This document shows, piece by piece, positions 33,478 to 42,222 of a DNA stretch of 64,000 nt. Position 1 is the stretch's first letter; each line of letters starts with the position of its first letter. The notes beneath the pieces were generated by a model, which was not told the origin of the DNA, made no database searches, and worked only from the letters and a program-made list of their open reading frames with translations. A program made the translations under genes and the position numbers. Origin of the DNA: Hyphomicrobiales bacterium (GTDB lineage Bacteria; Pseudomonadota; Alphaproteobacteria; Rhizobiales; Beijerinckiaceae); contig CAKNFJ010000001.1 of the NCBI GenBank assembly GCA_930633495.1, forward strand, positions 4,487,001 to 4,551,000. The letters are read 5' to 3'.

Positions 33478-34122
33478 CTAAAGTCCCGGCGACTTCACCA
33501 TGGTGAAGAAGCGGACCTGTTCGGCTACGTCGTCGCGGAAGACGCCACGATACTGCGTCGTCATCGTCGAGGAGCCCTGTTTCTGCACTCCGCGCATCGA
33601 CATGCACATATGCTCCGCCTCGACGAGGATGGCGATGCCGCGCGGCTCGAGCGCCTCCTCGATCACATCCGCGACCTGGGCGGTCATCGTCTCCTGCGTC
33701 TGCAGGCGGCGCGCATAGACGTCGACGATGCGAGCGAGCTTCGAGAGGCCGACCACGCCCTTCGACGGGTAGTAGCCGATATGCGCCTTGCCGACGAAGG
33801 GCACCATGTGGTGTTCGCAATGCGAATAGAACGGGATGTCGCGGACCAGGACCATGTCCTGATAACCCTCGACCTCCTCGAAGACCCGGTCGAGGATATC
33901 GTGCGGATCCTCGCCATAGCCCTTGTAGAATTCCTTGTAGGCCTTGGCGACGCGACGGGGCGTGTCGGACAGCCCTTCCCGCGAAGGGTCGTCGCCGGCC
34001 CAGAGGAGCAGCGTGCGGACGGCGGCTTCAGCCTCTTCCTGCGTCGGCTTGCGGACCAGAAACTTGTCGGCGGAGGGCCCGACGGCCCCCTCGACGGACA
34101 AGGACTTAACCACAGGGATCAT
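33478..34122 (-). CDS. folE: GTP cyclohydrolase I
   Basis: First enzyme of tetrahydrofolate synthesis, converting GTP to dihydroneopterin triphosphate. The 214-aa protein has the zinc-binding and catalytic segment [20 protein letters not shown], the allosteric-type loop [13 protein letters not shown] and the C-terminal [15 protein letters not shown] zinc cysteine. GGGAGG seven bases before the ATG at 34122 fixes the start. It diverges from the Fe-S scaffold gene with 183 bp between starts and is upstream of hisI on the same strand. Confidence 0.96.
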   Translation of the reverse strand: MIPVVKSLSVEGAVGPSADKFLVRKPTQEEAEAAVRTLLLWAGDDPSREGLSDTPRRVAKAYKEFYKGYGEDPHDILDRVFEEVEGYQDMVLVRDIPFYSHCEHHMVPFVGKAHIGYYPSKGVVGLSKLARIVDVYARRLQTQETMTAQVADVIEEALEPRGIAILVEAEHMCMSMRGVQKQGSSTMTTQYRGVFRDDVAEQVRFFTMVKSPGL

Positions 34123-34305
34123 GTGGTGCCTCCCGTTGGGACGATGAAAGCCTCGCATACGACCCGGGACGGTCCGGGCTGCGAGGCTGATGCGACAAGT
34201 TCGATGCCTTCCGGCGGAAGAGGTTCCATGCCCTCCCGTTCTGCGGCAATCAACCTTATATTGGATTTCCAAGCCGGTCATTCCAGACCGGCAAGAGATC
34301 GAGCC

Positions 34306-34749
34306 ATGCTGGACGACGTCTACAACAAGCGCATTCTGGCGCTTGCCGCGAACATCCCCCTGCTGCAACGCCTGTCGTCTCCCGACGCCACGGCGCGGGC
34401 TCATTCGAAACTATGCGGCTCGACCGTGACAGTCGATGTCACCATGGAGGGGGATGTCGTGACCGGCTTCGGCCACGAGGTGAAGGCTTGCGCGCTCGGG
34501 CAGGCCTCGTCGTCGATCATGGCGCGCCACGTCGTCGGTTCGACGGCCGAGGAACTGCGGCAGGTGCGCGAGCAGGCCCGCGCCATCCTGAAGGACAATG
34601 CCAAGCCGCCCGAGGGCAAATGGGCTGATCTCGCCGTGCTGGTGCCGGTGCGCGACTTCAAGGCGCGCCACGCCTCGACCATGCTGACTTTCGACGCGGT
34701 GGTCGATGCGATCGGTCAGATCGAGGCGCGGCGGGAGGCCGCCGCCTGA
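34306..34749 (+). CDS. IscU/SufU-like iron-sulfur scaffold protein
   Basis: A 147-aa NifU N-terminal-fold protein. Two of the three ligand cysteines are at the expected places ([12 protein letters not shown] and [15 protein letters not shown]). The third, normally in a C-A-T motif near the C terminus, is missing; the matching segment reads [11 protein letters not shown], with His in the region. It may therefore assemble or carry clusters with a different ligand, or act as a sulfur-relay partner. It stands alone between folE and the PAP2 gene, with no cysteine desulfurase near. Confidence 0.85.
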   Translation: MLDDVYNKRILALAANIPLLQRLSSPDATARAHSKLCGSTVTVDVTMEGDVVTGFGHEVKACALGQASSSIMARHVVGSTAEELRQVREQARAILKDNAKPPEGKWADLAVLVPVRDFKARHASTMLTFDAVVDAIGQIEARREAAA

Positions 34750-35526
34750 TCACTTCACGCCGAACGCGACCTTGATCTCCGGGATCGTCTCGTCGAAACG
34801 CACCCTGAAGGCGCGGTCCGCCAGCAGCGCCTTGGCGACGGCGCGCCCGACCTTGTCGCCCGCGACGAGATCGCTCTGGAAGTGGAAGCCGCAGATCAGG
34901 CGGCTTTCGGAGTAGCTCCTCACGCGCTCCTCCAGCTTGTCCGCCATCGAGGGGACGGCAGCCTTGAGCAGTTCGGCATAGAGCGCGGCCGTCGCGGCGT
35001 GGCCGGACGGGAAGGACGTGCCTTCCGGGCGCGCCCCGGGGCAGGGCTTGACGCGGGTCTTGGCCCAGAGCTGGAACGGGCGCTGGCGGTTCGTCAGGCG
35101 GTGGACGCTCTTCAGGAGGATGCTGAGCTCGACTTGCGCCTCGCGGAACAGCAACCGCACCTCGCGATGCGTATTGTCGACATAGTTCGTGTCCATGCCG
35201 TTCAGGAAGTTGACCAGCCCCTGACGCTGATCGGCGATGGCCTGCTTCTCGCGCTCCGGCGTGCGGTTGAGGGTGATTTGCTGCACCTGCTCGAATTCGG
35301 CCTTGGCCTCGGGGCTGTTCTGGGCGGGCGGCAGGCCGATGATCTGAGCGACGTCGAGCTTGGCGCCATCGAGCCAGAGCAGGTAAGGCCTCTGCTGGGC
35401 CATGGCCGGCGTGGCGAGGCCGAGGCTGAGCGCCAGTCCGAAGCCCGCAAGGGCGTTTCGGACGTGGGCATGGCGCAGGAAGGCTTCGCGAACGGAAGCT
35501 TGGCGAAAGCGGGCGGCGCGCATCAT
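34750..35526 (-). CDS. PAP2-family acid phosphatase, exported
   Basis: A 258-aa phosphatase with a signal peptide (hydrophobic stretch FGLALSLGLATPAMA). The three PAP2 motifs are intact: K/R-x6-R-P as NRQRPF preceded by a basic residue, PSGHAATAAL, and SRLICGFHFQSDLVAG. It resembles class A non-specific acid phosphatases and would act in the periplasm on phosphate esters. Two tandem ATG codons (35526 and 35523) begin the gene. Its start lies only 17 bp from that of divergently read yidD, and its stop directly abuts the end of the Fe-S scaffold gene. Confidence 0.85.
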   Translation of the reverse strand: MMRAARFRQASVREAFLRHAHVRNALAGFGLALSLGLATPAMAQQRPYLLWLDGAKLDVAQIIGLPPAQNSPEAKAEFEQVQQITLNRTPEREKQAIADQRQGLVNFLNGMDTNYVDNTHREVRLLFREAQVELSILLKSVHRLTNRQRPFQLWAKTRVKPCPGARPEGTSFPSGHAATAALYAELLKAAVPSMADKLEERVRSYSESRLICGFHFQSDLVAGDKVGRAVAKALLADRAFRVRFDETIPEIKVAFGVK

Positions 35527-35543
35527 GTTTCCGGTATCAGGCA

Positions 35544-35984
35544 ATGGAAAACGGGAATGGAAAGCGGGTTCTGGTGACGGCGGAGCGAAACGAAGCAGAC
35601 GATCTATTTCAGCGCCTCTTTGTTAAGCAAAGATTTTCGCGTTTGCGAAGGCTTGCGATTCTGCCGCGCCGCGCCGCACATTTCGTCATTCGCGGCTATC
35701 AGCTCAGCCTTTCCATGCTGGTCGGGCGCCATTGCCGGCACTGGCCGAGCTGCTCGGCCTATACCGACGAGGCGATCCAGCGTTTCGGACTGTGGCGCGG
35801 CGGCTGGATCGGCCTTGCGCGGATCTGCCGCTGCAATCCCTGGGGGACGAGCGGCGTCGACATCGTCTGCGAGGAATTGCCGGCGAATGCGAACTGGTAC
35901 CGGCCATGGCGATATGGCCGCTGGCGCGGTACCCATGTGCCGGAGACTACGGCTTCCCCTGACGCTGAGCCTCGGCGGCCTTGA
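35544..35984 (+). CDS. yidD: Membrane protein insertion efficiency factor YidD
   Basis: Small peripheral membrane protein that assists YidC-dependent insertion. The YidD core is clear: RGYQLSLSMLVGRHCRHWPS followed by CSAYTDEAIQRFG and ICRCNPWG, with three conserved cysteines. As drawn, 146 aa, it carries about 50 extra residues at the N terminus compared with the family. The true start may be a downstream TTG or GTG, which would also relieve the very short distance to the PAP2 gene. The 3' end overlaps the following convergent gene by 38 bp. Confidence 0.85.
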   Translation: MENGNGKRVLVTAERNEADDLFQRLFVKQRFSRLRRLAILPRRAAHFVIRGYQLSLSMLVGRHCRHWPSCSAYTDEAIQRFGLWRGGWIGLARICRCNPWGTSGVDIVCEELPANANWYRPWRYGRWRGTHVPETTASPDAEPRRP

Positions 35985-36180
35985 GAGCGGTTTTGCAGCC
36001 ATCCGAGAACAAGGCCTGCTTGTCGCGCATGCAGGCAAGCAGGCGACCGCCGCCAGGCCTGATCCCGGGGCAGTTCTTCTCGAAATCGGCCTGACAGGCG
36101 GCGCGAACCGCGGCCTGGTCCTGGCCGAGGGCGGGAACGGAGGCGACGAAGAGCAAGGCAGCCAGCGAGAGACGGATCAC
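35947..36180 (-). CDS. Small secreted protein with cysteine-rich repeat
   Basis: A 77-aa exported protein: signal peptide (VIRLSLAALLFVASVPALG), then AACQADFEKNCPG and LACMRDKQALFSDGC, the pattern of the GLG1-type cysteine-rich repeat found in small alphaproteobacterial periplasmic proteins. Function unknown. The start is a GTG at 36180 with AAAGGA at seven bases; an in-frame extension to 36294 lacks such a site and would hide the signal peptide. It overlaps the convergent yidD 3' end. Confidence 0.75.
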   Translation of the reverse strand: MIRLSLAALLFVASVPALGQDQAAVRAACQADFEKNCPGIRPGGGRLLACMRDKQALFSDGCKTALKAAEAQRQGKP

Positions 36181-36423
36181 GGTCAATCCTTTCCGGGTGG
36201 GAGATGGGAGCCTCGAAAGGTGATTGCAGTATCTTTGCGGAGGTCTGGCCATCGCATGACAATTCGGCAGGGCCATGGCTTTCCGCGATTGCACAGCGCT
36301 GCGGCGTCGTATAGGCGAGGCCTCTCGCGCGCGCCGAACCGGCTGCGGGCCCGCGCGCTCTTCCGACAGGCAGCTGGTCTGACTTACGGGGCTCGTATCC
36401 CCGAGTGAGCAGGAGCACGATCG

Positions 36424-38421
36424 ATGACGATCTCCCTGACCTTTCCCGATGGCGCGCAGCGCGAGTTCCCCTCCGGCATCACCGGAGTCGACATCGCCAA
36501 GGGCATCTCTCCCTCTCTGCTGAAGCGCACCGTCGCCATGGCGCTCGACGGCACGGTCGTCGACCTCGCCGACCCGATTGAGCGCGACGCGACGATCGAG
36601 TTCCTGAACCGCGAAGACCCGCGTTCACTGGAGCTGATCCGCCACGACACCGCGCACGTCCTGGCCGAGGCGGTGCAGGAACTCTTCCCCGGCACGCAGG
36701 TGACGATCGGCCCCGTCATCGAGAACGGCTTCTATTACGACTTCGCCCGCAACGAGCCCTTCACGCCGGAGGACTTCCCGGCGATCGAGAAGAAGATGCG
36801 CGAGATCGTCGCGCGCGACAAACCCTTCACCAAGGAGGTCTGGAGCCGCGACAAGGCCAAGGATTTCTTCGCTGGGAAGGGCGAGGCCTACAAGGTCGAG
36901 CTGGTCGATGCGATTCCCGCCGACCAGACGCTGAAGATGTATGCGCAGGGCGACTGGATCGATCTCTGCCGCGGCCCGCACATGACCTCGGTCGGCAAGG
37001 TCGGCAACGCCTTCAAGCTCATGAAGGTGGCTGGCGCCTATTGGCGCGGCGACTCGAACAACGCGATGCTGACCCGCATCTACGGTACGGCCTTCGCCAA
37101 GCAGGAGGAGCTCGACGCCTATCTCCAGCAGCTCGAGGAGGCGGAGAAGCGCGACCACCGCAAGCTCGGCCGGGAGATGGACCTGTTCCACTTCCAGGAG
37201 GAGGGGCCGGGCGTCGTGTTCTGGCACTCCAAGGGCTGGCGGCTCTTCCAGGAGATCATCGCCTATATGCGCCGGCGCCTCGCTGCCGACTATGAGGAGG
37301 TGAACGCGCCGCAGATCCTCGACAAGTCGCTCTGGGAGACCTCGGGCCACTGGGGCTGGTATCAGGACAACATGTTCGCGGTGAAATCGGCCGCGGCCTT
37401 CGAGAATCCGCAGGATACCGAGCGCGACCATCGCGTCTTCGCGCTGAAGCCGATGAACTGCCCCGGCCACGTCCAGATCTTCAAGCACGGCCTTAAGAGC
37501 TATCGCGACCTGCCGATCCGGCTGGCGGAGTTCGGCAACGTCCATCGTTACGAGCCGTCCGGCGCGCTGCACGGGCTGATGCGCGTGCGCGGCTTCACGC
37601 AGGATGATGCCCATATCTTCTGCACCGAGGAGCAGCTCGCGGCCGAGTGCCTGAAGATCAACGACCTGATCCTCTCGGTCTATGAGGATTTCGGCTTCGA
37701 TCAGGACCTCGTCATCAAGCTCTCGACCCGGCCCGAGAAGCGCGTCGGTTCCGACGCGCTCTGGGACCATGCCGAGGACGTCATGACCAAGGTGCTGGAG
37801 ACGATCGCCAAGCAGTCCGGCAACCGGATCAAGACCGAGATCAATCCGGGCGAGGGCGCCTTCTACGGGCCGAAATTCGAATATGTGCTGCGCGACGCCA
37901 TCGGCCGCGACTGGCAGTGCGGCACGACGCAGGTGGACTTCAACCTGCCGGAGCGCTTCGGCGCCTTCTATATCGGCGCTGACGGCGAGAAGAAGCAGCC
38001 GGTCATGGTCCACCGCGCCATCTGCGGCTCGCTGGAGCGCTTCACCGGCATCCTGATCGAGCACCATGCCGGGCACTTCCCGCTCTGGCTCGCGCCCGAG
38101 CAGATCGTCGTCGCGCCGATCACCTCGGATGCCGACGGCTATGCGGAGGAGGTCACCATGGCCTGCCTCGCCGCCGGCCTGCGGGCGCGCGCCGATCTGC
38201 GCAACGAGAAGATCTCGTACAAGGTGCGCGAGCACTCGCTGGCCAAGGTCCCGGTCATTCTCGCCGTGGGCAGGCGCGAGGCCGAGGAAAAGACCGTGAC
38301 GGTCCGCCGCCTCGGCAGCCAGGCGCAGACGGTGATGACGCTGGCGGAAGCGCTGGCGGCCCTGGGGCAGGAAGCGCTGGCGCCGGATTTGGCGCGGACG
38401 AAGGCCGTCAGGGCGGCGTGA
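36424..38421 (+). CDS. thrS: Threonine--tRNA ligase
   Basis: Class II aminoacyl-tRNA synthetase of 665 aa with all usual parts: an N-terminal TGS domain (residues 1-60), the editing domain with H-x-x-x-H ([12 protein letters not shown]) and CRGPHMTS, the catalytic core with the zinc cysteine in [10 protein letters not shown] and motif 2/3 ([16 protein letters not shown]), and a C-terminal anticodon-binding domain ([18 protein letters not shown] onward). AGGAGC sits before the ATG. A possible small hairpin lies at about 36389-36403 in the leader. A family B palindrome follows the stop. Confidence 0.97.
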   Translation: MTISLTFPDGAQREFPSGITGVDIAKGISPSLLKRTVAMALDGTVVDLADPIERDATIEFLNREDPRSLELIRHDTAHVLAEAVQELFPGTQVTIGPVIENGFYYDFARNEPFTPEDFPAIEKKMREIVARDKPFTKEVWSRDKAKDFFAGKGEAYKVELVDAIPADQTLKMYAQGDWIDLCRGPHMTSVGKVGNAFKLMKVAGAYWRGDSNNAMLTRIYGTAFAKQEELDAYLQQLEEAEKRDHRKLGREMDLFHFQEEGPGVVFWHSKGWRLFQEIIAYMRRRLAADYEEVNAPQILDKSLWETSGHWGWYQDNMFAVKSAAAFENPQDTERDHRVFALKPMNCPGHVQIFKHGLKSYRDLPIRLAEFGNVHRYEPSGALHGLMRVRGFTQDDAHIFCTEEQLAAECLKINDLILSVYEDFGFDQDLVIKLSTRPEKRVGSDALWDHAEDVMTKVLETIAKQSGNRIKTEINPGEGAFYGPKFEYVLRDAIGRDWQCGTTQVDFNLPERFGAFYIGADGEKKQPVMVHRAICGSLERFTGILIEHHAGHFPLWLAPEQIVVAPITSDADGYAEEVTMACLAAGLRARADLRNEKISYKVREHSLAKVPVILAVGRREAEEKTVTVRRLGSQAQTVMTLAEALAALGQEALAPDLARTKAVRAA

Positions 38422-38439
38422 TCTGCCCAGCCGCGCGGC

Positions 38440-38569
38440 TGTCATTCCGGGGCGCGCCACCGGCGCGAACCCGGAACCCACGACGGGGTGAGACATTCGA
38501 TGGCGGTTGCAGGTGGCTCGCCCGGTCGTGGGTTCCGGGTTCTTCGCTGCGCGAAGCCCCGGAATGACA
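38440..38569. repeat. Intergenic palindromic repeat, family B
   Basis: The outer ends TGTCATTCCGGGGC and GCCCCGGAATGACA are perfect inverted copies, and GGAACCCACGAC/GTCGTGGGTTCC pair further in. A variable centre lies between. The element follows thrS, with a run TTTTT some 8-10 bases past its right end, so it may contribute to termination. A related element is at 42976-43140. Confidence 0.75.
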
Positions 38570-38668
38570 ACAGTGTTTTTCGGCCAGGATCGGCCTGACA
38601 GCTGTCCATGCTCCCAAGCCGAGTGCACCACTAGCTAAAGGCGGCCTCGCCATGCCAGATTGCCGGCG

Positions 38669-39961
38669 ATGCTGACGGGTTCCTATCGCAAGCGGCTCGA
38701 GGCCGATCTCATCCGCTGGGTCGATGGCGGCCTGCTCAGTGCCGAGAGCGCCGGGGCGATCCGCCGTTCCGTGGCCTCCGGGCATGGTGGGTTCGGTCTG
38801 CCGGCGCTGCTGGGCCTGCTCGGCGGCCTGCTGATCGCATCGAGCGTGGCGGCCTTCGTGGCTGCGAACTGGGAGGCCATTCCGCGCCTCGCGAAACTCG
38901 GCATGATCCTCGCCGGCATCGCGGTCAGCTTCCTGGTCGCCTTCCGGCTGGAGCGCGGCGGCTCGCCGCGTGGCGGCGATGCGGCGGTGACCTGCGGCGT
39001 GCTGGTCTTCGGCGCCGGGCTCGCGCTCATCGGCCAGATGTACCATCTGCCAGCCGATTGGCCCGGCGGGGCCGTTCTGGTTGCGCTCGGAGCGCTCGCG
39101 GCAGCCTTCCTGATGCGGTCGAGCGGAGCCCTCGCGGTAGCCTTCGTTGCGATCTGCGCCTGGAGCTTCGGGCACTGGGAAGAGGCGCGCAGCGGTGCGC
39201 ATTTCGCGTTCTTCATCCTTTATCTGCCGGCGCTGTGGCTGGCCCTGTCGCGCAGCAACAGGCTGATCCACCACCTCGCCGTGCTCGCGGGTGCATTCTG
39301 GATCGGCTCCGCCCCCGGCTATTGGCTGTTCGAGCGGTTCGACTATGGGCTTCTGGCCTATGGCCTCGCCGTGTCGGCGCTCTATGTGGCGCTGGGGGCC
39401 ATCGCGCTCGACCGGGGTGGGCCCGGCCTGCTGACCGCCTGCTTGCCCTGGGGGCTGCTGGGGCTGGTGGGGACCCTTAATTTCGAGCTGGTCCGCATCC
39501 TTGACAATGACGAGGCGCGGGCAGGGCATGCCTTCCTGTTCGTGTTCTATGCCTATGCCGTCGTCGTGCCGCTCGTGGCGGTGGCCTGCGTCACGGCGCG
39601 GGACCGGCGGTTCCTCTGGCCACTCGCGGCCGCGCTCGCGCTCGCGCTTCTCGTGCCGGCTGTGTTCTGGAGCGGCATGGTCACAGGCATGCCCGGCAAG
39701 ATCGTGGTGGCGAGCCTCGTGCTGCTCTCGGCGACGGCGCTGATGGCCGCCGGTGCCATCGGCGGCGTCCGGCGCCTGGTGATGGCCGGCTCCATCCTGT
39801 TCGGCGTCGCGATCCTGATCCTGCTCTGGCAGACGATCGGCACCTTGCTCGACCAGTCGCTGTTCTTCCTCGTCGCCGGGGCCGCGTTGCTGGCGGTCGC
39901 GTCCGGTGCGCGGCGGCTCTTCGCCCGGCTGAAGCCGTCCGTCGAGAAGGAGGCCGCATGA
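38669..39961 (+). CDS. DUF2157 membrane protein
   Basis: Polytopic membrane protein of 430 aa. The N-terminal soluble part (RKRLEADLIRWVDGGLLSAE) followed by helices beginning LPALLGLLGGLLIASSVAAFVAANW is the DUF2157 domain. About twelve hydrophobic segments are visible in all. Function is unknown. It overlaps the next gene by four bases (ATGA), and pairs of DUF2157 and GDYXXLXY genes recur in other genomes, so the two probably act together. Confidence 0.85.
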   Translation: MLTGSYRKRLEADLIRWVDGGLLSAESAGAIRRSVASGHGGFGLPALLGLLGGLLIASSVAAFVAANWEAIPRLAKLGMILAGIAVSFLVAFRLERGGSPRGGDAAVTCGVLVFGAGLALIGQMYHLPADWPGGAVLVALGALAAAFLMRSSGALAVAFVAICAWSFGHWEEARSGAHFAFFILYLPALWLALSRSNRLIHHLAVLAGAFWIGSAPGYWLFERFDYGLLAYGLAVSALYVALGAIALDRGGPGLLTACLPWGLLGLVGTLNFELVRILDNDEARAGHAFLFVFYAYAVVVPLVAVACVTARDRRFLWPLAAALALALLVPAVFWSGMVTGMPGKIVVASLVLLSATALMAAGAIGGVRRLVMAGSILFGVAILILLWQTIGTLLDQSLFFLVAGAALLAVASGARRLFARLKPSVEKEAA

Positions 39962-40575
39962 TGCGCCCGTTCTCGGCCGATGCGATCGCTGCAAGGATAC
40001 CGCTGCTCTGGCGCGCCGTGACGGCTGCGCTGCTGCTGGGGCTCGCCCTGCTCGCGCTCGTCGAGCAGCGTGCGCGCATCCTGCGCGGCGGCACGGAGGT
40101 CCGTCTGAAGACCGTTCCGGTCGATCCGCGCGACCTCTTCCGCGGCGACTATGTCGTGCTCGCCTATCCGATCAGCACGGTCGAGGCGGGTCCGGAGCAG
40201 GGCCAGCCCTATCGATCCGGCGAAACCGTCCTCGTCACGCTCGGGCGCGACGAGCAGGGCTTCGCGCGAGCGACAGGTGTCTCGCGCACCTGGCCCAAGG
40301 GCGGCAACGAGGTGGTGATCGCCGGGCGCGTGACGTCGACCAGCGGCTGCGCGACCAACGCCAATGGCGACTTCGATTGCAGCGGCAGCCGCAACCGGCT
40401 GCGCATCGCCTATGGGCTGGAGAGCTATTTCGTGCCGCAGGGCGAGGGCAAGGCCATCGAGACCACCGAGAAGGCCAGGATCGAGGTCGTCGCGGCGGTT
40501 TCGTCCTCCGGCGAGGCGGCGATCAAGCGCCTGCTGATCGACGGCAAGCCGATCTACGCCGAGCCGCCGTACTGA
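39958..40575 (+). CDS. GDYXXLXY-motif protein
   Basis: A 205-aa protein with an N-terminal membrane helix (AVTAALLLGLALLALVEQRA) and a periplasmic-side domain that contains the family motif GDYVVLAY at about residues 64-71. A pair of cysteines lies in GCATNANGDFDC. Function unknown. AGGAGG precedes the ATG at 39958, which is embedded in the stop region of the DUF2157 gene; translational coupling is likely. Confidence 0.85.
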   Translation: MMRPFSADAIAARIPLLWRAVTAALLLGLALLALVEQRARILRGGTEVRLKTVPVDPRDLFRGDYVVLAYPISTVEAGPEQGQPYRSGETVLVTLGRDEQGFARATGVSRTWPKGGNEVVIAGRVTSTSGCATNANGDFDCSGSRNRLRIAYGLESYFVPQGEGKAIETTEKARIEVVAAVSSSGEAAIKRLLIDGKPIYAEPPY

Positions 40576-40651
40576 GCCGCGAGGCGTGAACAGGGGCGCC
40601 TGAGACGATCTGCTGCCAGCGCTCGTCTTCCTTGGTCGCGGCATCCTTCGT

Positions 40652-40751
40652 CGTCATTGCGAGAAGCGTCAGCGACGAAGCAATCCAGAGGGACTGGGCT
40701 GAAGCATTTCGCCCAGTCCCTCTGGATTGCTTCGCTTCGCTCGCAATGACG
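40652..40751. repeat. Intergenic palindromic repeat, family C
   Basis: A perfect 23-bp inverted repeat (40677-40699 and 40711-40733, starting GAAGCAATCCAGAGGG) with an 11-base loop is enclosed by CGTCATTGCGAG on the left and CTCGCAATGACG on the right. It is the same layout as the element at 28359-28494. Confidence 0.85.
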
Positions 40752-40873
40752 GCGCTCCAGCATCACATTGCCGTGTCGTCGCCGCTTCGTCTCGCCCCCG
40801 CCGCAAAGCTCCGCATGATCCGTTACACGCGCTTGTGACAATGCGCTGCGTGACGCGTGTCCCCTTCGGTTAT

Positions 40874-40914
40874 ATGAACGGCAGATGAACAAGATCGACA
40901 GAGAATGTTCATCT
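40874..40914. promoter_or_regulatory. Operator-like repeats upstream of opgC
   Basis: ATGAAC occurs at 40874-40879 and 40885-40890 (11 bp apart), and its inverse GTTCAT at 40907-40912. The last two belong to a perfect 9-bp inverted repeat, AGATGAACA/TGTTCATCT, with a 14-bp spacer. It lies about 82-122 bp before the opgC start. Confidence 0.45.
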
Positions 40915-40995
40915 TGAGAGCCGCCAACCGGGAACAGTGACCGGCCGCGCGCGTTCCGCCCGAGCCCTTCCCACGCTGCCGAAGGACAACCATCC

Positions 40996-42222
40996 GTGTC
41001 GTCCACCTCATCCTTCAGGCGCTTTCTGCTCCTCGGCCAGCCGGCCGACGGCGCGGTGCGCCCTGCCGGCGGGCGGGATGCGCGGATCGATGTCGTGCGC
41101 GGGCTCGCGCTGCTGATCATCTTCATCAATCACATGCCGGGGAACGCGATCGCGGCCTATATGCCGCATAATTTCGGCTTCTCGGACGCCGCCGACATCT
41201 TCGTCCTGCTGGCCGGCGTCTCGGCCGCGCTGGCCTATGGAGGGCTGATCGAGCAGCGCGGGTTTTCCCTGGCCGCGCTGAAAATCGGCGAGAGGCTATG
41301 GACGCTCTACATCGCCCATATCGCCGTGTTCATCATCGTCTGCGGCGTCGTCGCCACGGCGGTCACGCAGACACAGAACCCGCTCTACATCGAGGCGATC
41401 AACATCCAACCCTTCTTCCGCGACACGGTCGAAGCGTTGATCGGCGCGCTGACCCTGACCTATCAGCCGTCCTATCTCGACATCCTGCCGCTTTATATCG
41501 TCCTGCTGGGGCTGTTCCCGGCGATCTATTACGCTGTGCGGATCAGCCCGCTCCTCGCGCTCGCTCTCTCGCTGACGATCTGGCAGGCGGCGCTCGCCTT
41601 GGAACTCAACCTGCCGAACGGCAGCGCCGGCGTCTGGTTCTTCAATCCGTTCGCCTGGCAGGTCGTCTTCACGCTCGGTGTCATCATCGGCCGCGCCGCG
41701 CAGCTCGGCCTCGGAGCGCCTCGGCTGGTCTGGCTCGACGCGGCAGCGGTTGCGTTCGTCGCCTTCGCCTGGATCGTGAAGGTCTCGGCCGGAAACCCGA
41801 CGGGCATCGGCGCGTTGAACGATTGGTTCGATTCCGTCCAGCTTGGCTCGGACAAGACCAATCTGGCCTGGACCCGGCTGTTGCATCTCGGAGCGCTGGC
41901 CTGGCTGGCGATCCGCTGGCTGCCCGGCGGCGTCGCGACGGCTAAGTCCGGTGTCGGACGGGCCTTGGCCGCGGCCGGGCAGAACTCGCTCCATGTCTTC
42001 TGCGTCGGGATCGTGCTCTCGATCATCGGGCAGATCGTGCTGGCGGAAACATCCTTCGCGCTGGGCGTTCAGTTGCTGATCTGCTCCGGGGGCATTACAA
42101 TATTGACAGGGTTAGGGATTTTCCTGTCGTGGTACCGTTCGATCACGAAACGCGGCGTAAGCGCCGAACCTGTCCCGGCCCGTGGCGCCTCGCCGCCGCG
42201 GCCATCCTTAGCCTCGCGCTGA
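40996..42222 (+). CDS. opgC: OpgC-type membrane acyltransferase
   Basis: Polytopic inner-membrane protein of 408 aa with about ten hydrophobic segments. The N-terminal RIDVVRGLALLIIFINHMPG and DAADIFVLLAGVSAALAYGG segments are typical of OpgC, which adds succinyl groups to osmoregulated periplasmic glucans in other Proteobacteria; other glycan acceptors are possible. No glucan synthesis gene is nearby. The start is a GTG at 40996 with GAAGGAC upstream. Its 3' end overlaps the SGNH hydrolase gene by 94 bases, an unusually long overlap. Confidence 0.85.
   Translation: MSSTSSFRRFLLLGQPADGAVRPAGGRDARIDVVRGLALLIIFINHMPGNAIAAYMPHNFGFSDAADIFVLLAGVSAALAYGGLIEQRGFSLAALKIGERLWTLYIAHIAVFIIVCGVVATAVTQTQNPLYIEAINIQPFFRDTVEALIGALTLTYQPSYLDILPLYIVLLGLFPAIYYAVRISPLLALALSLTIWQAALALELNLPNGSAGVWFFNPFAWQVVFTLGVIIGRAAQLGLGAPRLVWLDAAAVAFVAFAWIVKVSAGNPTGIGALNDWFDSVQLGSDKTNLAWTRLLHLGALAWLAIRWLPGGVATAKSGVGRALAAAGQNSLHVFCVGIVLSIIGQIVLAETSFALGVQLLICSGGITILTGLGIFLSWYRSITKRGVSAEPVPARGASPPRPSLASR

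Larger units (their letters stand above)
40576..40995. other. 420-bp intergenic region: palindromic repeat plus opgC promoter zone
   Basis: No gene is supported. A family C palindrome occupies 40652-40751, and a set of ATGAAC half-sites lies at 40874-40912. The remaining DNA is unremarkable. Confidence 0.5.

Noticed and set aside
36625..38631. 668-codon minus-strand frame
   Set aside because: Fully antisense to thrS, which is certain. The translated sequence has no recognisable motif.
38408..39994. 528-codon minus-strand frame
   Set aside because: Antisense to the DUF2157 gene; Gln/Glu/Arg-rich shadow.
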